A DNA stretch of 52,798 nt from AR12 sp036265915 (GTDB lineage: Bacteria; Methylomirabilota; Methylomirabilia; Rokubacteriales; CSP1-6): contig DATAOC010000018.1 of assembly GCA_036265915.1 (NCBI GenBank), forward strand, positions 1 through 52,798. The letters run 5' to 3'. Position numbers and translations under genes: made by a program. Below the pieces are notes generated by a model. It was not told the DNA's origin and did not search any database. It was given only the letters and a program-made list of their open reading frames with translations. Of this stretch, positions 24,777-33,010 are shown one piece after another. Positions within the stretch are counted from its first letter, which is position 1, and each line of letters starts with the position of its first letter.

Positions 24777-25502
24777 GTGCCGGCACGCCGGCAACGGGTG
24801 CTCGCGCTCATCGCCGTCCGGAATCAGCTGAGTCATCTGCGCGGCTGCATCGAGAGCCTGCGCTCGCAGGTCGACGGGATCGTGGCCCTGGACGACGGAT
24901 CGACGGACGGGTCCTTGGAGTTCCTCGAGAGCTGCGCCGAGGTGCTGGAGCTCATCCGCATCTCGTGCCGCCGTCCGCACTGGGACGAGATCGGCAACCA
25001 CCGCCGGCTCGTTGCCGCCGGGCTGCGCCACGGCGCCGACTGGCTGCTGAGCATCGATGCGGACGAGCGCGTCGAGCTGCAGTTCCGGGCACGGGCGGAG
25101 CGCGTCATTCGTCGGGGCAACGCTTTTGGACTGACGGCGTACGCGCTTCAGCTGCGTGAAATCTGGGACGATCCCCTGTGCTATCGCGCCGACGGGATAT
25201 GGGGACGCAAGCGCGTGGCACGCCTGTTCCGCGCGCTGCCGGATCACCGCTTCGACACCCGGCCGCTCCACGGCGTCAAGGCGCCGCTGCAGGCGCGGAT
25301 CGGCGACCGGTATCCGGCCACGGACATCGCGATCTATCACCTCGCCATGCTTCGTGCGGAGGATCGCCTCGCGCGCCGCCGTCGCTACGAGGCCCTCGAT
25401 CCCGACGCGCGATGGCAGCCGCACGTCGGGTATGCGTACTTGACGGCCGAGGACGGCCTCAAACTGTGTCGAGTTCCGCGCCGTCGCGGCTACGCAGCCT
25501 GA
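24777..25502 (+). CDS. Glycosyltransferase family 2 (GT-A fold)
   Basis: This protein is about 241 residues from GTG 24777. The fold starts immediately after with RVLALIAVRNQLSHLRGCIE, DDGSTDGSLEFL and the DXD-type motif LLSIDADERVELQ. The later AIYHLAMLRAEDRLARR gives an H and acidic residues typical of GT2 proteins of the WaaE/KdtX type, which act on lipopolysaccharide core. The frame is open upstream to 24597 without an ATG, so a longer protein overlapping the divergent GT39-like gene cannot be ruled out. It is followed 3 bases later by the next GT2 gene, so they are one transcript. Confidence 0.8.
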   Translation: MPARRQRVLALIAVRNQLSHLRGCIESLRSQVDGIVALDDGSTDGSLEFLESCAEVLELIRISCRRPHWDEIGNHRRLVAAGLRHGADWLLSIDADERVELQFRARAERVIRRGNAFGLTAYALQLREIWDDPLCYRADGIWGRKRVARLFRALPDHRFDTRPLHGVKAPLQARIGDRYPATDIAIYHLAMLRAEDRLARRRRYEALDPDARWQPHVGYAYLTAEDGLKLCRVPRRRGYAA

Positions 25503-25505
25503 CGC

Positions 25506-26672
25506 ATGCCCTCCGCGGTCCCCCCGCTCCTCGCGATGCCCCTCGTGGTGCTTCTGCTCTTCTTCTGTGTCAGGCGTGTCGTGCTCCTGGTCGCGGCGCT
25601 GGCGATACCGAGAGACGCGGCACCGGTGCCGCCGGCCGCGCTGCCCGGGCTCACCATCCTCGTGCCCGCGCATGACGAATGCACCATCGTGCCGCGACTC
25701 CTCTCCAGCCTGGACGCAGTCGAGTATCCGCGCGATCGATTCTCGATCGTGCTGATCAGCGACGGCTCCGCGGACGGCACCGCCGCTGTCTTCGAGCACT
25801 GGGCGCAAGGCCGGCCCTGGGCCCGTGTCCTGGTCCTCGAGTCCCGCCTGGGAAAGGCACGCGCGCTCAACCAGGCGCGCGATTTGTGTCGCACCGACGT
25901 GGTGGCCGTGTGCGACGCGGATCTCGAGCTGCGCCCCGAGACATTCGGCCGCCTCGCCGCCGCGTTCGGCGACCCCTCGCTCGGGGCCGCTGCCGCGATG
26001 TTGCACCCGGCGAACGCCGGAGAGAGCGCGGTCGCCGCGTACGCGGCGGTCGAGAGCTGGGTCCACCAGCTCATCACGTCTGCCGGGAAGGATCGCCTCG
26101 ACATGAACCCGCCGACGTTCGGTGCCGCCGCGTACCGGCGCGCGGCGCTGGAGCAGGTCGGATGGTTTCCCCCCGTGGCCGACGGGGAGGATGTCGCGGT
26201 GACGACCGCCCTGACTCGCGCGGGGTGGCGAACGCGCTTCATCGCCACCGCCGTCGTCGACAATCGGGTCGCGTCCACGCTGCACGAGTACTGGCAGCAG
26301 CACATTCGGTGGTTCCGGGGTAGCCTGCAGCTGCCGTTCCATGACGTCAGCCGGCGCGTTGTATCGCTCGGCCGACGTTTCGAGCTCGGGATGTTGACCG
26401 CGAGCTACTCGGATCGGCTCGTCTTCGTGGCCGCCGCCGCGTTCGCGAGCATCAATCGAGCGGCCTTTGTCCTTGCCGGCGCTTACGTCGCCATCCGCGC
26501 GCTCGAGATCTTCGCTGCTGTCGTGAAAGCCGGCGCTGGGCGTCATGCCCCGGCGTATCTGCTGTCGGCCGCCGTCTTCTTCCTGCTCGACGTCGCGGCA
26601 TCGGCGGCTGCCGTCGCACTGCACCTCGCACATCGGCCGCGTCGGTGGACTCGCGTCGCCGAGCGCCCGTGA
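25506..26672 (+). CDS. Processive-type GT2 glycosyltransferase with membrane helices
   Basis: This 388-residue protein has an N-terminal helix (LVVLLLFFCVRRVVLLVAAL), a GT2 catalytic domain with LVPAHDE, SDGSADGTAAVF, VCDADLELRP and VADGEDVAVTTAL, then the processivity-type QXXRW motif as QHIRWFRG, and three or so C-terminal helices. This is the layout of cellulose/hyaluronan synthase-like enzymes that polymerise and export a sugar chain through their own channel. The membrane part is smaller than in cellulose synthase. It lies between two GT2 genes, consistent with a surface polysaccharide locus. Confidence 0.88.
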   Translation: MPSAVPPLLAMPLVVLLLFFCVRRVVLLVAALAIPRDAAPVPPAALPGLTILVPAHDECTIVPRLLSSLDAVEYPRDRFSIVLISDGSADGTAAVFEHWAQGRPWARVLVLESRLGKARALNQARDLCRTDVVAVCDADLELRPETFGRLAAAFGDPSLGAAAAMLHPANAGESAVAAYAAVESWVHQLITSAGKDRLDMNPPTFGAAAYRRAALEQVGWFPPVADGEDVAVTTALTRAGWRTRFIATAVVDNRVASTLHEYWQQHIRWFRGSLQLPFHDVSRRVVSLGRRFELGMLTASYSDRLVFVAAAAFASINRAAFVLAGAYVAIRALEIFAAVVKAGAGRHAPAYLLSAAVFFLLDVAASAAAVALHLAHRPRRWTRVAERP

Positions 26673-26694
26673 GCGGGTCGAGTGGCGCGGCGCT

Positions 26695-27543
26695 GTGACG
26701 CCGGAACTCGGCGTCGTCGTACTGTCGTACCGTAACGACGATACGATCGTTGCCGCCGTCGACTCGCTGCTCGGCCAGGAGGGCTTGCTGGAGATCATCG
26801 TCTCGCACTCCGGCCCGGGAGACGCGCCAGCTCGCCTCGCGCGACACGCGCCCACCGTTCGCGTGGTGGCGAGCAGCGGCCGCCGCCTGCCGGGGGCCGC
26901 TCGTAACGCCGGCATTGCGGCGAGTCGAGCGCCCTTCGTGGCGTTCCTGGCCGGCGATTGTCGCGCGCGGCCCGGGTGGGCCGAGGGACGCCTCCGGCGA
27001 CACCGCGCAGGGGCGTCCGCCGTCTCGTGTGCCATGCTCCCGCTCGGCCGGAGCCCCGCCGCCCTTGCCTCGTACCTGCTGCAACACAGCTATCGCATGC
27101 CGCATCTCGCCATGCCGCCGGCCAGGTATCGATACGGTCTCTCCTACGCGCGTCCCGTGCTCGAGCGGTACGGGCCGTTCCCGGAGGCACAAGCCCTCGG
27201 CGAGGACAGCGCTCTCAAGGAGCGTCTCATCTTCGCGGGCGTTGATATCGCCTGGGCGCCGGACGTCGTTGTGGTGCATCCCTATCCCGCACGCGTGCGG
27301 GCGCTGCTCGCCGATCAGCATCGGCGGGGCCGCCTGCGGGCCAGTCTATGCCGGTCGGCAGGACAGCGTGGTCGCCTCCTCGCGCAGGTCCTGGCCGAGG
27401 CGCCCCAGGGACTCGCTCGGGCCGCGCGTCGCAACTCCTCCATCGGTGCCCGCGATCTCCTGTCGGTGGCGCCGCTCGTTGTGCTGGGCGCGCTGGCAAG
27501 CGCAGTCGGCGTCGTGTCCGGCCCCGCCGCGGATGCCGGCTGA
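26695..27543 (+). CDS. GT2-like glycosyltransferase, first copy of a tandem pair
   Basis: This 282-residue protein starts at GTG 26695, 22 bases after the previous stop; longer frames to 26545 run over that gene. It opens with LGVVVLSYRNDDTIVAAVDS and carries RLPGAARNAGIAASRAPFVA, then FLAGDCRARPGWAEGRL, where AGDCRARPGW takes the place of the usual DXD segment. The C-terminal quarter contains a hydrophobic segment (LLSVAPLVVLGALASAVGVV) likely to anchor it. The following gene is a clear paralogue in the same order, so the pair arose by tandem duplication. Confidence 0.78.
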   Translation: MTPELGVVVLSYRNDDTIVAAVDSLLGQEGLLEIIVSHSGPGDAPARLARHAPTVRVVASSGRRLPGAARNAGIAASRAPFVAFLAGDCRARPGWAEGRLRRHRAGASAVSCAMLPLGRSPAALASYLLQHSYRMPHLAMPPARYRYGLSYARPVLERYGPFPEAQALGEDSALKERLIFAGVDIAWAPDVVVVHPYPARVRALLADQHRRGRLRASLCRSAGQRGRLLAQVLAEAPQGLARAARRNSSIGARDLLSVAPLVVLGALASAVGVVSGPAADAG

Positions 27544-28447
27544 CGAGGCCGGCGTGCCCGGCGACCTCGCGGGCGACCTCGCGTGCGTGGTGATGAGCTT
27601 GCGCTCGCAGAGCTCTGTCGTCGCGGCCGTGCAGTCCGTGCTGGCCCAGGCGACTCCGATCGAGATCGTCGTCGTGAACTCGGGGGGCGGCCCGGTGGTC
27701 GGGCAGCTGCGCGATGCGGGGATAGAGGTGCCGGTGATCGACCATCGGCTGCCTCTTCTGCCGGGCGCGGCGCGGAACGCCGGTATCCAGGCCACCCGCG
27801 CGCGGTACGTGGCGTTCCTCGCCGCCGACTGCCTGGCGGCACCGGGATGGGCGGCCGGCCGCTTGCGCGAGCACCGGGCGGGCGCGGTCGCCGTCGCCGG
27901 GGTCCTGCTCAACGCCTATCCCGCAAACGTCAGCGCCCGGGCGTTCGATCTCTTGCTGCATTACCGCATGGGCCGCCATGCGCTGGCGGGAGCGCGATTG
28001 TTCTATGGACTGTCCTACGACCGACGGCTCTTCGAGCGCTTCGGGACGTTTCGCGTCGACCTGCCCGCGGGCGAGGATACCGAGTTCAACACACGCTTCG
28101 CCGGGCTCCTACCCGTGGTGTTTGCCCCCGACGTGCGCACGGCGCACCGCAATCCGACGGCACCCGGCGACCTCTTGCATGACGTTTTCCGTCGCGGCCT
28201 TCGACGTGCGCGCGCCAATGCCCAGCTCGGCGGCGGACGCCCCGGTCTCCGCGTCGCGATCGAGACGCTTCGCGGCGTGCCCTGGGGTTTGCGGCTCGCC
28301 TGGGCCGATGCCTCGTGGGCCGAGCGTCGGATGTTGCTGCGGGCCGCGGTTCTGGTGCCGCCGGCCGCTTTTGCCTACGCCGCTGGCGCTCTCGCGCACG
28401 ACGTCATGCGCCGCTCGTCGCCCCCCTCCCCCGAGCTCGCCCGCTAA
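27533..28447 (+). CDS. GT2-like glycosyltransferase, second copy of a tandem pair
   Basis: This 304-residue protein starts at ATG 27533, inside the last codons of the previous gene (11-base overlap). It repeats the paralogue's landmarks: VVMSLRSQSSVVAAVQSVLA, LLPGAARNAGIQATRARYVA, FLAADCLAAPGWAAGRLREH, and a later LPAGEDTEFNTRFAG that supplies the acidic catalytic residue. A hydrophobic C-terminus (RAAVLVPPAAFAYAAGALA) suggests membrane association. Its stop overlaps the stop of the convergent methyltransferase by 4 bases. Divergence between the copies suggests different sugar or acceptor specificities. Confidence 0.8.
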   Translation: MPADEAGVPGDLAGDLACVVMSLRSQSSVVAAVQSVLAQATPIEIVVVNSGGGPVVGQLRDAGIEVPVIDHRLPLLPGAARNAGIQATRARYVAFLAADCLAAPGWAAGRLREHRAGAVAVAGVLLNAYPANVSARAFDLLLHYRMGRHALAGARLFYGLSYDRRLFERFGTFRVDLPAGEDTEFNTRFAGLLPVVFAPDVRTAHRNPTAPGDLLHDVFRRGLRRARANAQLGGGRPGLRVAIETLRGVPWGLRLAWADASWAERRMLLRAAVLVPPAAFAYAAGALAHDVMRRSSPPSPELAR

Positions 28448-29340
28448 CGCCGACGAAGCCAGAATGCGGCCGGGGCATACGCACGCGTGGCGAGCGACGG
28501 GATGAGCTTCGCCAGCTCCTCCCCGTACCGGCGGACGAGGGCATGAACGGCCAGCACAACCTCGTAGGTCGCGTTCTCGATGAGAAACGCCTGCAGCAGA
28601 TATTGCTCCGCCAGGTACGTGCCGCGCGCGAACCAGGCGCGCGGATACTCGTAGGGCAGGAAGATGTCATGGAAGTGCACGAGCACGCCGGGGCGGAGAC
28701 GCGGCAGCACGTCGAGGATGAGAAAGTTCACCTCGCTGCCGAGCTTGACCGTGTGACTCGTGTCCACGAACAGGATGTCGCCGGCCTCGAGCTCGAGAAA
28801 CTGCTCGATGGGGACTGTGGTCGCGGAGCGACGCTCGAGGCGCGCGAGGCCGGCGCCGGGCGTGAGCCCCGCGATGCGCGGCTCGGGATCGATGGAGACG
28901 AACTCCACCGGACGGCCTTCGGCCGCGTTGCGGACGACCGCTGCCTCGATGACGAGCGTCGAATAGCCCGCCCCGAGCTCGATGATCCGTCGAGGTGCGG
29001 CATGACGAATGGTGGCATACAGGATCTCGGCGTCGCCGCGGTCATAGTATCCATTGTCGAGACGGAACCCGCCGGCGGCGGGCGCCGTCGGGGGCGGAAA
29101 CTCGGCGAGATATGGCGCCAGCGCGCGCCTGACATATTCCAGATGCTGCGTCGAATCGAGCGCGATGCCGGGCATCGATCTCGCGTCCGTCCAGATCCGA
29201 TCCTCGATCGGCGGCACGTGCGGCACCGGAGTATACGGCGTGCGCCGGATCAGATCGACGTCGAGGCGTCGTGCCAGGTGCTCCAGCATGCGAGAGGCGA
29301 GTCGCTCACCGGCGCGCCGCGCCGCACGGGCCGGGTTCAT
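28444..29340 (-). CDS. Class I SAM-dependent methyltransferase (Methyltransf_24 type)
   Basis: This protein is 298 residues from ATG 29340; ATG 29355 is a close alternative. SAM-binding motif I is RIIELGAGYSTLVIEAA at about residue 115, an acidic residue follows in FVSIDPEPR, and FVDTSHTVKLGSEVNFLI and PGVLVHFHDIF complete the fold. HDIF with upstream SHT matches cephalosporin-hydroxylase/macrocin-methyltransferase-like enzymes that methylate sugar hydroxyls and use a metal. Its place among glycosyltransferase genes fits O-methylation of a glycan. It converges with the second tandem GT2, sharing 4 bases. Confidence 0.85.
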   Translation of the reverse strand: MNPARAARRAGERLASRMLEHLARRLDVDLIRRTPYTPVPHVPPIEDRIWTDARSMPGIALDSTQHLEYVRRALAPYLAEFPPPTAPAAGGFRLDNGYYDRGDAEILYATIRHAAPRRIIELGAGYSTLVIEAAVVRNAAEGRPVEFVSIDPEPRIAGLTPGAGLARLERRSATTVPIEQFLELEAGDILFVDTSHTVKLGSEVNFLILDVLPRLRPGVLVHFHDIFLPYEYPRAWFARGTYLAEQYLLQAFLIENATYEVVLAVHALVRRYGEELAKLIPSLATRAYAPAAFWLRRR

Positions 29341-29441
29341 CGTCAGCCTACCCATTGATCGATCTCTGATGCCCGCTTGCAGGCGGCTATGACAACGCAC
29401 CGCCGTCGCCGCTGTCAAGCCGACCCGCGCACAAGGTCGTC

Positions 29442-29455
29442 ATCGACCGGTCGAT
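29442..29455. promoter_or_regulatory. Perfect 14-bp palindrome, candidate operator
   Basis: ATCGACCGGTCGAT reads identically on both strands, in the 166-base space between the divergent methyltransferase (starting 29340 or 29355) and the small ORF at 29522. TATAGA follows at 29456-29461. A dimeric regulator site is possible; nothing else in this stretch looks like a gene. Confidence 0.4.
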
Positions 29456-29521
29456 ATAGATCGTCCCGACCGTAGCCAACGTCATGCGCCGACGACATAC
29501 TCGCCCGTTCAGGGAGGAACC

Positions 29522-29749
29522 ATGACGAGGACCACGACGAAGACCACCGTAGACGCCATGGACGGCGAGGTGCGAGTCACGCAGGTGCGCGACGGCCACA
29601 CACACACCGTCTGCCTTCCCTTGCACGAGATCGATGCTGTCGTGGCGTGGATCCGGAGTGCCAGGGCCGCGCAGGAGCGTCGTCACGTCGTGCGCGACGT
29701 GAGACGCCTGATCCGTGAAGTGAGACGTCAGGCATTCGTGTCCCCGTAG
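29522..29749 (+). CDS. Small basic hypothetical protein
   Basis: This 75-residue protein has a strong ribosome-binding site, AGGGAGG, ending a few bases before ATG 29522, the best evidence that it is real. It opens with a threonine/lysine-rich stretch (RTTTKTTVDAMDG), has a short strand-like region around HTHTVCLPLHEIDAVV, and ends with a basic helix (ERRHVVRDVRRLIREVRR). No family is recognised. It may be a DNA- or RNA-binding or toxin/antitoxin-type small protein, but that is a guess. Confidence 0.55.
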   Translation: MTRTTTKTTVDAMDGEVRVTQVRDGHTHTVCLPLHEIDAVVAWIRSARAAQERRHVVRDVRRLIREVRRQAFVSP

Positions 29750-29813
29750 GTCTCCAGCGACTGAACTTCGGCGGCTGACCGGGTGCTGACCCCTCGATGT
29801 CGAGCGGAGTAGG

Positions 29814-30977
29814 ATGCTGAACGAGATGCTGAAAAGCCGGCGGACCACGGCCGCTGCCGCGACACCGGCGCCGGGCCGCCTGGAGAATACAGCCGCCGCT
29901 CTCAGGCGTCTCGAGCATCGGTGGCGGTGCGCGTACGTGCGCTACCTGCCGCCTGCCATCCTGGCCCACGTCGACCGTCCGCTGCGAACCCTCGTCGGTG
30001 GAGTGCAACGCGGCGTGTCGGCCGGGTTCTATCTCTCGCAGCCCCTGGGATCATGGTCCGGTCGCTGTGCCGGCCGCGACGTCACGCTGGCAATGTGGGG
30101 GCGACCGCGCGACGTGGCGCCGCTGATTCAGCTCTTCTTCGACGGCGAGCCGCGCGTCCGCTGGCACGGCCACCGTTCATACACCGACGCGCTGAGGCAC
30201 GCCGCCGCGCCGCCACCGGACACGGACATGGTCGTCGCGGCCACGACGCCCGTGCTCGCGTCCGCGTTCCGTCGTCGAGGGTGCCTCATCGTTCCGGCGA
30301 CGATTCGACTGGGCGGGCAGCCCGAAACACTCGCGAAGCTCATGGGCAATGCGGACGAATCGCTGCGTTCGGATCTCCGCCTCGTGCGACGCTCGGGCTA
30401 TCGGCTCGAGGTACGACGGTACTCTCGCCCGGACAGCGTCATATTTTACGAGCGCTACGTCGTGCCGCACGCGCGCACCCGCTTCGGGAACGCGGCGTCG
30501 TTGCCGACGTTCGAGTGGATGGATCGGTCGTTTGCGTCGGGCTTCGCGATCCTCGCATGGCGGGCGGGCGCAGAGGACCCCGATGCCATCCTCATCACCG
30601 TCCCGCGCAGTGATGCCCTGTGGACTGCGCACCTCGGCACCCGCGATGCCGAGCCGAGCATCATGCGGCGCGGAGGCGTCGCGGCGCTGTATGCGTTCGC
30701 GATCGAGGTCGCCGCGGACCGTGGGGCCGACCTGTTGGACATGGGCCGGTCCCGGCCGTGGCTGGCGGACGGCGTGACCCGCTATAAATGGAAATGGGGG
30801 TTCCGTCCCTTCGTCGATCTCGGCGAACCGCTCGAATGGGCGATTCGCGTCGTCCGGGCCGATGGTGCGGCCGCATGCCGCTTCCGCGAGTCGCGGCCCA
30901 TCATGCGCGGCGGGACGCGGTTCTCGATGATCGGGCCCGACGGTCTCCACGACTGCAGCCCCATGAGCGCTCGGTAG
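29814..30977 (+). CDS. GNAT/FemAB-like acyltransferase (Acetyltransf_6, BioF2-like)
   Basis: This 387-residue protein has a polar N-terminal region, then two GNAT-like halves. The second contains WMDRSFASGFAILAWRAG, then GGVAALYAFAIEVAADRGA and LLDMGRSRPWLADGVTRYKW, the RYKWKWG segment seen in FemAB-like/Acetyltransf_6 proteins of exopolysaccharide loci. Related proteins transfer acyl or aminoacyl groups to cell-envelope precursors. ATG 29814 has GGAG upstream. The gene converges with the ATP-grasp gene (8 bases between stops). The donor and acceptor are not known. Confidence 0.78.
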   Translation: MLNEMLKSRRTTAAAATPAPGRLENTAAALRRLEHRWRCAYVRYLPPAILAHVDRPLRTLVGGVQRGVSAGFYLSQPLGSWSGRCAGRDVTLAMWGRPRDVAPLIQLFFDGEPRVRWHGHRSYTDALRHAAAPPPDTDMVVAATTPVLASAFRRRGCLIVPATIRLGGQPETLAKLMGNADESLRSDLRLVRRSGYRLEVRRYSRPDSVIFYERYVVPHARTRFGNAASLPTFEWMDRSFASGFAILAWRAGAEDPDAILITVPRSDALWTAHLGTRDAEPSIMRRGGVAALYAFAIEVAADRGADLLDMGRSRPWLADGVTRYKWKWGFRPFVDLGEPLEWAIRVVRADGAAACRFRESRPIMRGGTRFSMIGPDGLHDCSPMSAR

Positions 30978-30984
30978 AGCGGGA

Positions 30985-32379
30985 TCACCGGACGACGAGG
31001 CCGAGGCCCCGGGAGCGGCGGGAAAGATAGGTCAGATGCTCGACGTCGCGCGCAAGCAGGATGGCCTGGAGCCTGGAGATTCCGACCCCGAACACCGGCG
31101 CCGGGGTCACCACGCTCGGGAGAATTCCTCCGTGCTGGAGACGATCCGAACGGAGGAGATCGCTTCCGAGTCGCCGCTCGAGCGCCGCGAAGGTGGCCGT
31201 ACGACCGACGATCACGGACGCCTCGTATTGCCACGCGAACCGGCGCCCCGCGGCACGCCCCAGCGCCGAGGCCACCGCCCACGGCATCATCGTCGCCGTC
31301 ATGCGGATGTTCGGATCCAGGGCGACGAACCGCAAGCCCTGCGGCGCATCGACGAGAAAACCGTCGATGCCGGCCGGCGCGCCGACATAACCGAGATCGC
31401 GCAGCCAGGCGGCGATCGCGCGCAGGCTCGACAGGACCGCTCCGATCTCCTCGGATGCCCACTCGTGCGTCACCCGGCTGCCGCGGTAACGATGGCCGCT
31501 GAGAAGCTGCTCGCTGAGCGCCAGCGGCGCGAAGCCGTCCGCGGTGACGATGCCATGGGCCGCGACGGCTCGGCGCACGACTGTGCGCGGTATGTACGGG
31601 CCAATCAGCACCCCGTCGAGGGCGTTCAGTCGCTGCCACGCTCGCCGCGCTGCTGGCAGCGTGCGGGCGTGGCGCAGATGTCGTCCAGCGGCGCCTCGGC
31701 GCAGACGCAGAACGCAGCCGTCGCCGTACACCGTCGACATCGTCCGGAACATCGAGTCGAGCGCGTGCAGGTCGCCCACGGGGTGCAGCCCGAGCGCATC
31801 GAACCCGTAGCGCCCGGCGGCGCGCGCGAACTCGAGCTTGTCGTTCGCACGCTCGTATGCTGTCGGCGGCGGAGCGCAGTAGGCGGGACTGAGCCCGAGC
31901 CGGTCGATCAGTGCCGCGGCTGCCTGGTTGTTGAAGCCCACCACCATCCGACGCAGGAGCCCAGCCCCACGCAGCTCCTCCAGGAGACCGCCGTCCGAGA
32001 GGACGAGCTCGGCGAGCGGAACGCCGGCGCGGAGTCCCCGCGGGCAGTACCTGCGCTCCGGCTCGAGCCCGAGGCTCAGATGGTACCGAGCGAGATCGGC
32101 GCTCGGGGCAGTGGCGGCGATGACGTTACGGGCGATCGTTGCGCCGAGGCCCCGTGTACGGAGGCTGGAGCGGCTGAACCGGTAGCCGACGTCGCCGTCC
32201 ACCGATGGCATCACAAGGGTGTCGCGGCTGGCCAGCGTTTGGAGGAACGCGCGCGCGGTCGGCACGTCCGTGATTCCGGGCTGAGCCCATGTGCCATCGT
32301 CACCGCTCGGCTCGGCCTCTCCCCCGGCAATCATCTCCGGCATCATGGCATGGACCGCGGACCCGCCACCTCGTGACAC
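30985..32379 (-). CDS. ATP-grasp superfamily ligase with pre-ATP-grasp domain
   Basis: This protein is about 464 residues from GTG 32379; ATG 32346 (453 residues) is an alternative that leaves more room for promoters beside the divergent neighbour at 32399. The N-terminal part contains AYCAPPPTAYERANDKLEF and a Rossmann-like pre-ATP-grasp region. The ATP-binding half has VLIGPYIPRTVVRRAV, SEQLLSGHRYRGS, YVGAPAGIDGFLVDA and VALDPNIRMTATMMPWA, where DPNIR fills the metal-binding acidic/Asn role. Family members (for example the pheganomycin PGM1-type peptide ligases) join carboxylates to amines using ATP. The substrate is unknown, but GNAT-like genes on both sides suggest an amide-forming pathway. 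Confidence 0.72.
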   Translation of the reverse strand: MSRGGGSAVHAMMPEMIAGGEAEPSGDDGTWAQPGITDVPTARAFLQTLASRDTLVMPSVDGDVGYRFSRSSLRTRGLGATIARNVIAATAPSADLARYHLSLGLEPERRYCPRGLRAGVPLAELVLSDGGLLEELRGAGLLRRMVVGFNNQAAAALIDRLGLSPAYCAPPPTAYERANDKLEFARAAGRYGFDALGLHPVGDLHALDSMFRTMSTVYGDGCVLRLRRGAAGRHLRHARTLPAARRAWQRLNALDGVLIGPYIPRTVVRRAVAAHGIVTADGFAPLALSEQLLSGHRYRGSRVTHEWASEEIGAVLSSLRAIAAWLRDLGYVGAPAGIDGFLVDAPQGLRFVALDPNIRMTATMMPWAVASALGRAAGRRFAWQYEASVIVGRTATFAALERRLGSDLLRSDRLQHGGILPSVVTPAPVFGVGISRLQAILLARDVEHLTYLSRRSRGLGLVVR

Positions 32380-32398
32380 CTGATCACCGGCGTCGAAC

Positions 32399-33001
32399 GT
32401 GATCGAATATGGCAGGCGCTATCTCCGTGACCGGGGCGTCGTCGCGACTCTCCAGGCCGTATGGCGTCGATACATCTATTGTTCGCTCGACCACGTCGTC
32501 CTCAACTCGAGCCGGATAGACGGGGCGGCCGCCGACAGCCTCGAGGAGATCCGTTTTCGCCTGGCCGGGCCGTCCGATTCGAATTCCATTCGCCGGTTCG
32601 ATCGGGCCCGCGGTGTGACACCACGACCGCGTACTGCCAGCGCGAAGGTCTGGCGATTCCTGGCGTGTGACGGGGAAACGATAGTGGCGAGCCGCTGGTA
32701 CGCCGATGAGCTGCCCCCCTACTCGCCCATCTCCCGTGTCCTTGCCCTGAAATCGCGGCAGCTGTGGGCGGGGGACACCTTCTGCGTACCTCAGTATCGC
32801 AGCCGCGGGATCGCCCGTGCCCTCGGACTCTTCGCACAGCGCCATCTCGCCACGGAGGGCTACACGGACTTCCTGGGCGCGATCAGCGCTGCCAACATCC
32901 CGTCACTGCGGATGACTCTTCACGACTCCACGGTGATCTGCCGGATCGTGTACCGACGATTCCTCTTCCATGAGCGCCTGCGGGTGGACGAGCTCCCGTA
33001 G
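32399..33001 (+). CDS. GNAT-like acyltransferase
   Basis: This 200-residue protein starts at GTG 32399, only 19 bases from the GTG of the divergent ATP-grasp gene. A GNAT-type acetyl-CoA loop appears as CVPQYRSRGIARALGLFAQ (RXXGXA core) near residue 130, then YTDFLGAISAANIPSLRMT. The first 70 residues are arginine-rich (DRGVVATLQAVWRRYIYCS) and may bind the ligase or membrane. It converges on the orphan binding-protein gene, with 9 bases between stops. I cannot predict the substrate. Confidence 0.68.
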   Translation: MIEYGRRYLRDRGVVATLQAVWRRYIYCSLDHVVLNSSRIDGAAADSLEEIRFRLAGPSDSNSIRRFDRARGVTPRPRTASAKVWRFLACDGETIVASRWYADELPPYSPISRVLALKSRQLWAGDTFCVPQYRSRGIARALGLFAQRHLATEGYTDFLGAISAANIPSLRMTLHDSTVICRIVYRRFLFHERLRVDELP

Positions 33002-33010
33002 GGGCCGCGG

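Noticed and set aside
24606..27035. 809-residue minus-strand open frame
   Set aside because: Antisense to three GT2 genes with intact motifs; composition is shadow-like.
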